A DNA stretch of 64,000 bases from Archegozetes longisetosus (lineage: Eukaryota; Arthropoda; Arachnida; Sarcoptiformes; Trhypochthoniidae). Positions 63,656 through 64,000 of the stretch are shown piece after piece. The notes beneath the pieces were generated by a model. The model was given only the letters and a program-made list of their open reading frames with translations. It did no database searches and was not told where the DNA came from. The stretch lies in assembly GCA_018873245.2 (NCBI GenBank), contig JAEMBT020000004.1, positions 9,606,652 to 9,670,651 of the forward strand, in the 5' to 3' direction. The translations under genes were made by a program, and so were the position numbers. Numbering within the stretch: the stretch's first letter is position 1; every line of letters starts with the position of its first letter.

Positions 63656-64000
63656 GTTTTGCTCTAAACTGTTTTCAGATGATTGAAGGCCCTATTTGCT
63701 TAGTATTTCAATTATATTTATTGTCATTTATATAAATTAGCTTTGAAAATAGGTTCAACTCTTAACTTAAACTAGTTAATTGAAAAGGTTTTTGGACAAG
63801 GGCAATCAATTATAGTTAATGGAAAAGTTTTAAATATTTAATTGAGTAATTAAAATGCAATACTTTGGGAACAGTTTGAATTATTTATTAGAGAAAAACA
63901 AAATATAAGTGTTTAACAACTATTTTACAGTTGAGTCGAGTGTATAACTTATTGAATAATTTTTAAATCGTTAAATTTCAACTGAAGTATTAGATAAATT
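63656..64000. other. Right flank, AT-rich
   Basis: No gene or repeat seen apart from TTTTGCTCTAA at 63657-63667, which also occurs at 62305-62315 on the other side of the foldback element. Confidence 0.6.

Noticed and set aside
1..64000. CRISPR arrays, bacterial operons, prophage or other prokaryotic systems
   Set aside because: Multi-exon animal genes with GT-AG introns throughout show that this is eukaryotic. The tandem arrays lack spacer-repeat alternation.

Overview
This is eukaryotic nuclear DNA. It is AT-rich and gene-poor, and its genes are split by GT-AG introns ranging from about 44-75 bp to several kb. The gene set points to an arthropod: an Eyegone/Twin-of-eyegone type Pax gene with a truncated paired domain and a CYP307 (Spook)-like P450 of the ecdysteroid pathway. 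A mite or other chelicerate is my guess, but nothing here proves the order. I assembled six multi-exon genes by hand from splice sites. In each one the exon lengths sum to a whole number of codons and the joined protein is uninterrupted.

Layout. 1-10.8 kb: no supported gene; simple repeats and one small TA-flanked inverted-repeat element. 10.6-12.7 kb: a second copy of that element, a weak plus-strand terminal exon candidate, and an unrecognised two-exon minus-strand gene. 13.45-15.11 kb (-): STARD7, mitochondrial START-domain lipid carrier (474 aa). 18.63-22.96 kb (-): CYP307-like P450 (530 aa), with inverted-repeat elements in two introns and a possible leader exon upstream. 24.98-33.94 kb (-): eyg/toe-type Pax gene (505 aa), 7 coding exons. 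34-51.5 kb: a long stretch with tandem repeats, one orphan minus-strand terminal exon, and at 45.2-45.4 kb a TATA-containing minus-strand promoter plus leader exon that I propose belongs to eyg. 51.55-53.55 kb (-): secreted trypsin-like serine protease (296 aa). 55.32-57.42 kb (+): KCTD9 (399 aa). 59.31-61.61 kb (-): LHPP, a HAD-family phosphatase (274 aa). 62.35-63.66 kb: a 1.3 kb foldback (giant inverted repeat) element with a tRNA-like segment in each arm.

The genes are unrelated in function and do not form an operon-like unit. Five of the six recognised genes lie on the minus strand. KCTD9 is divergent from the protease (1.8 kb apart) and convergent with LHPP (1.9 kb apart). The large silent tracts around eyg are typical of a developmental regulator with distant control elements. 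The most unusual items are the foldback element with tRNA-like modules, the inferred 11 kb upstream leader of eyg, the unrecognised gene at 11-12.7 kb with two overlapping open frames, and the possible leader exon with an upstream reading frame in front of the P450.
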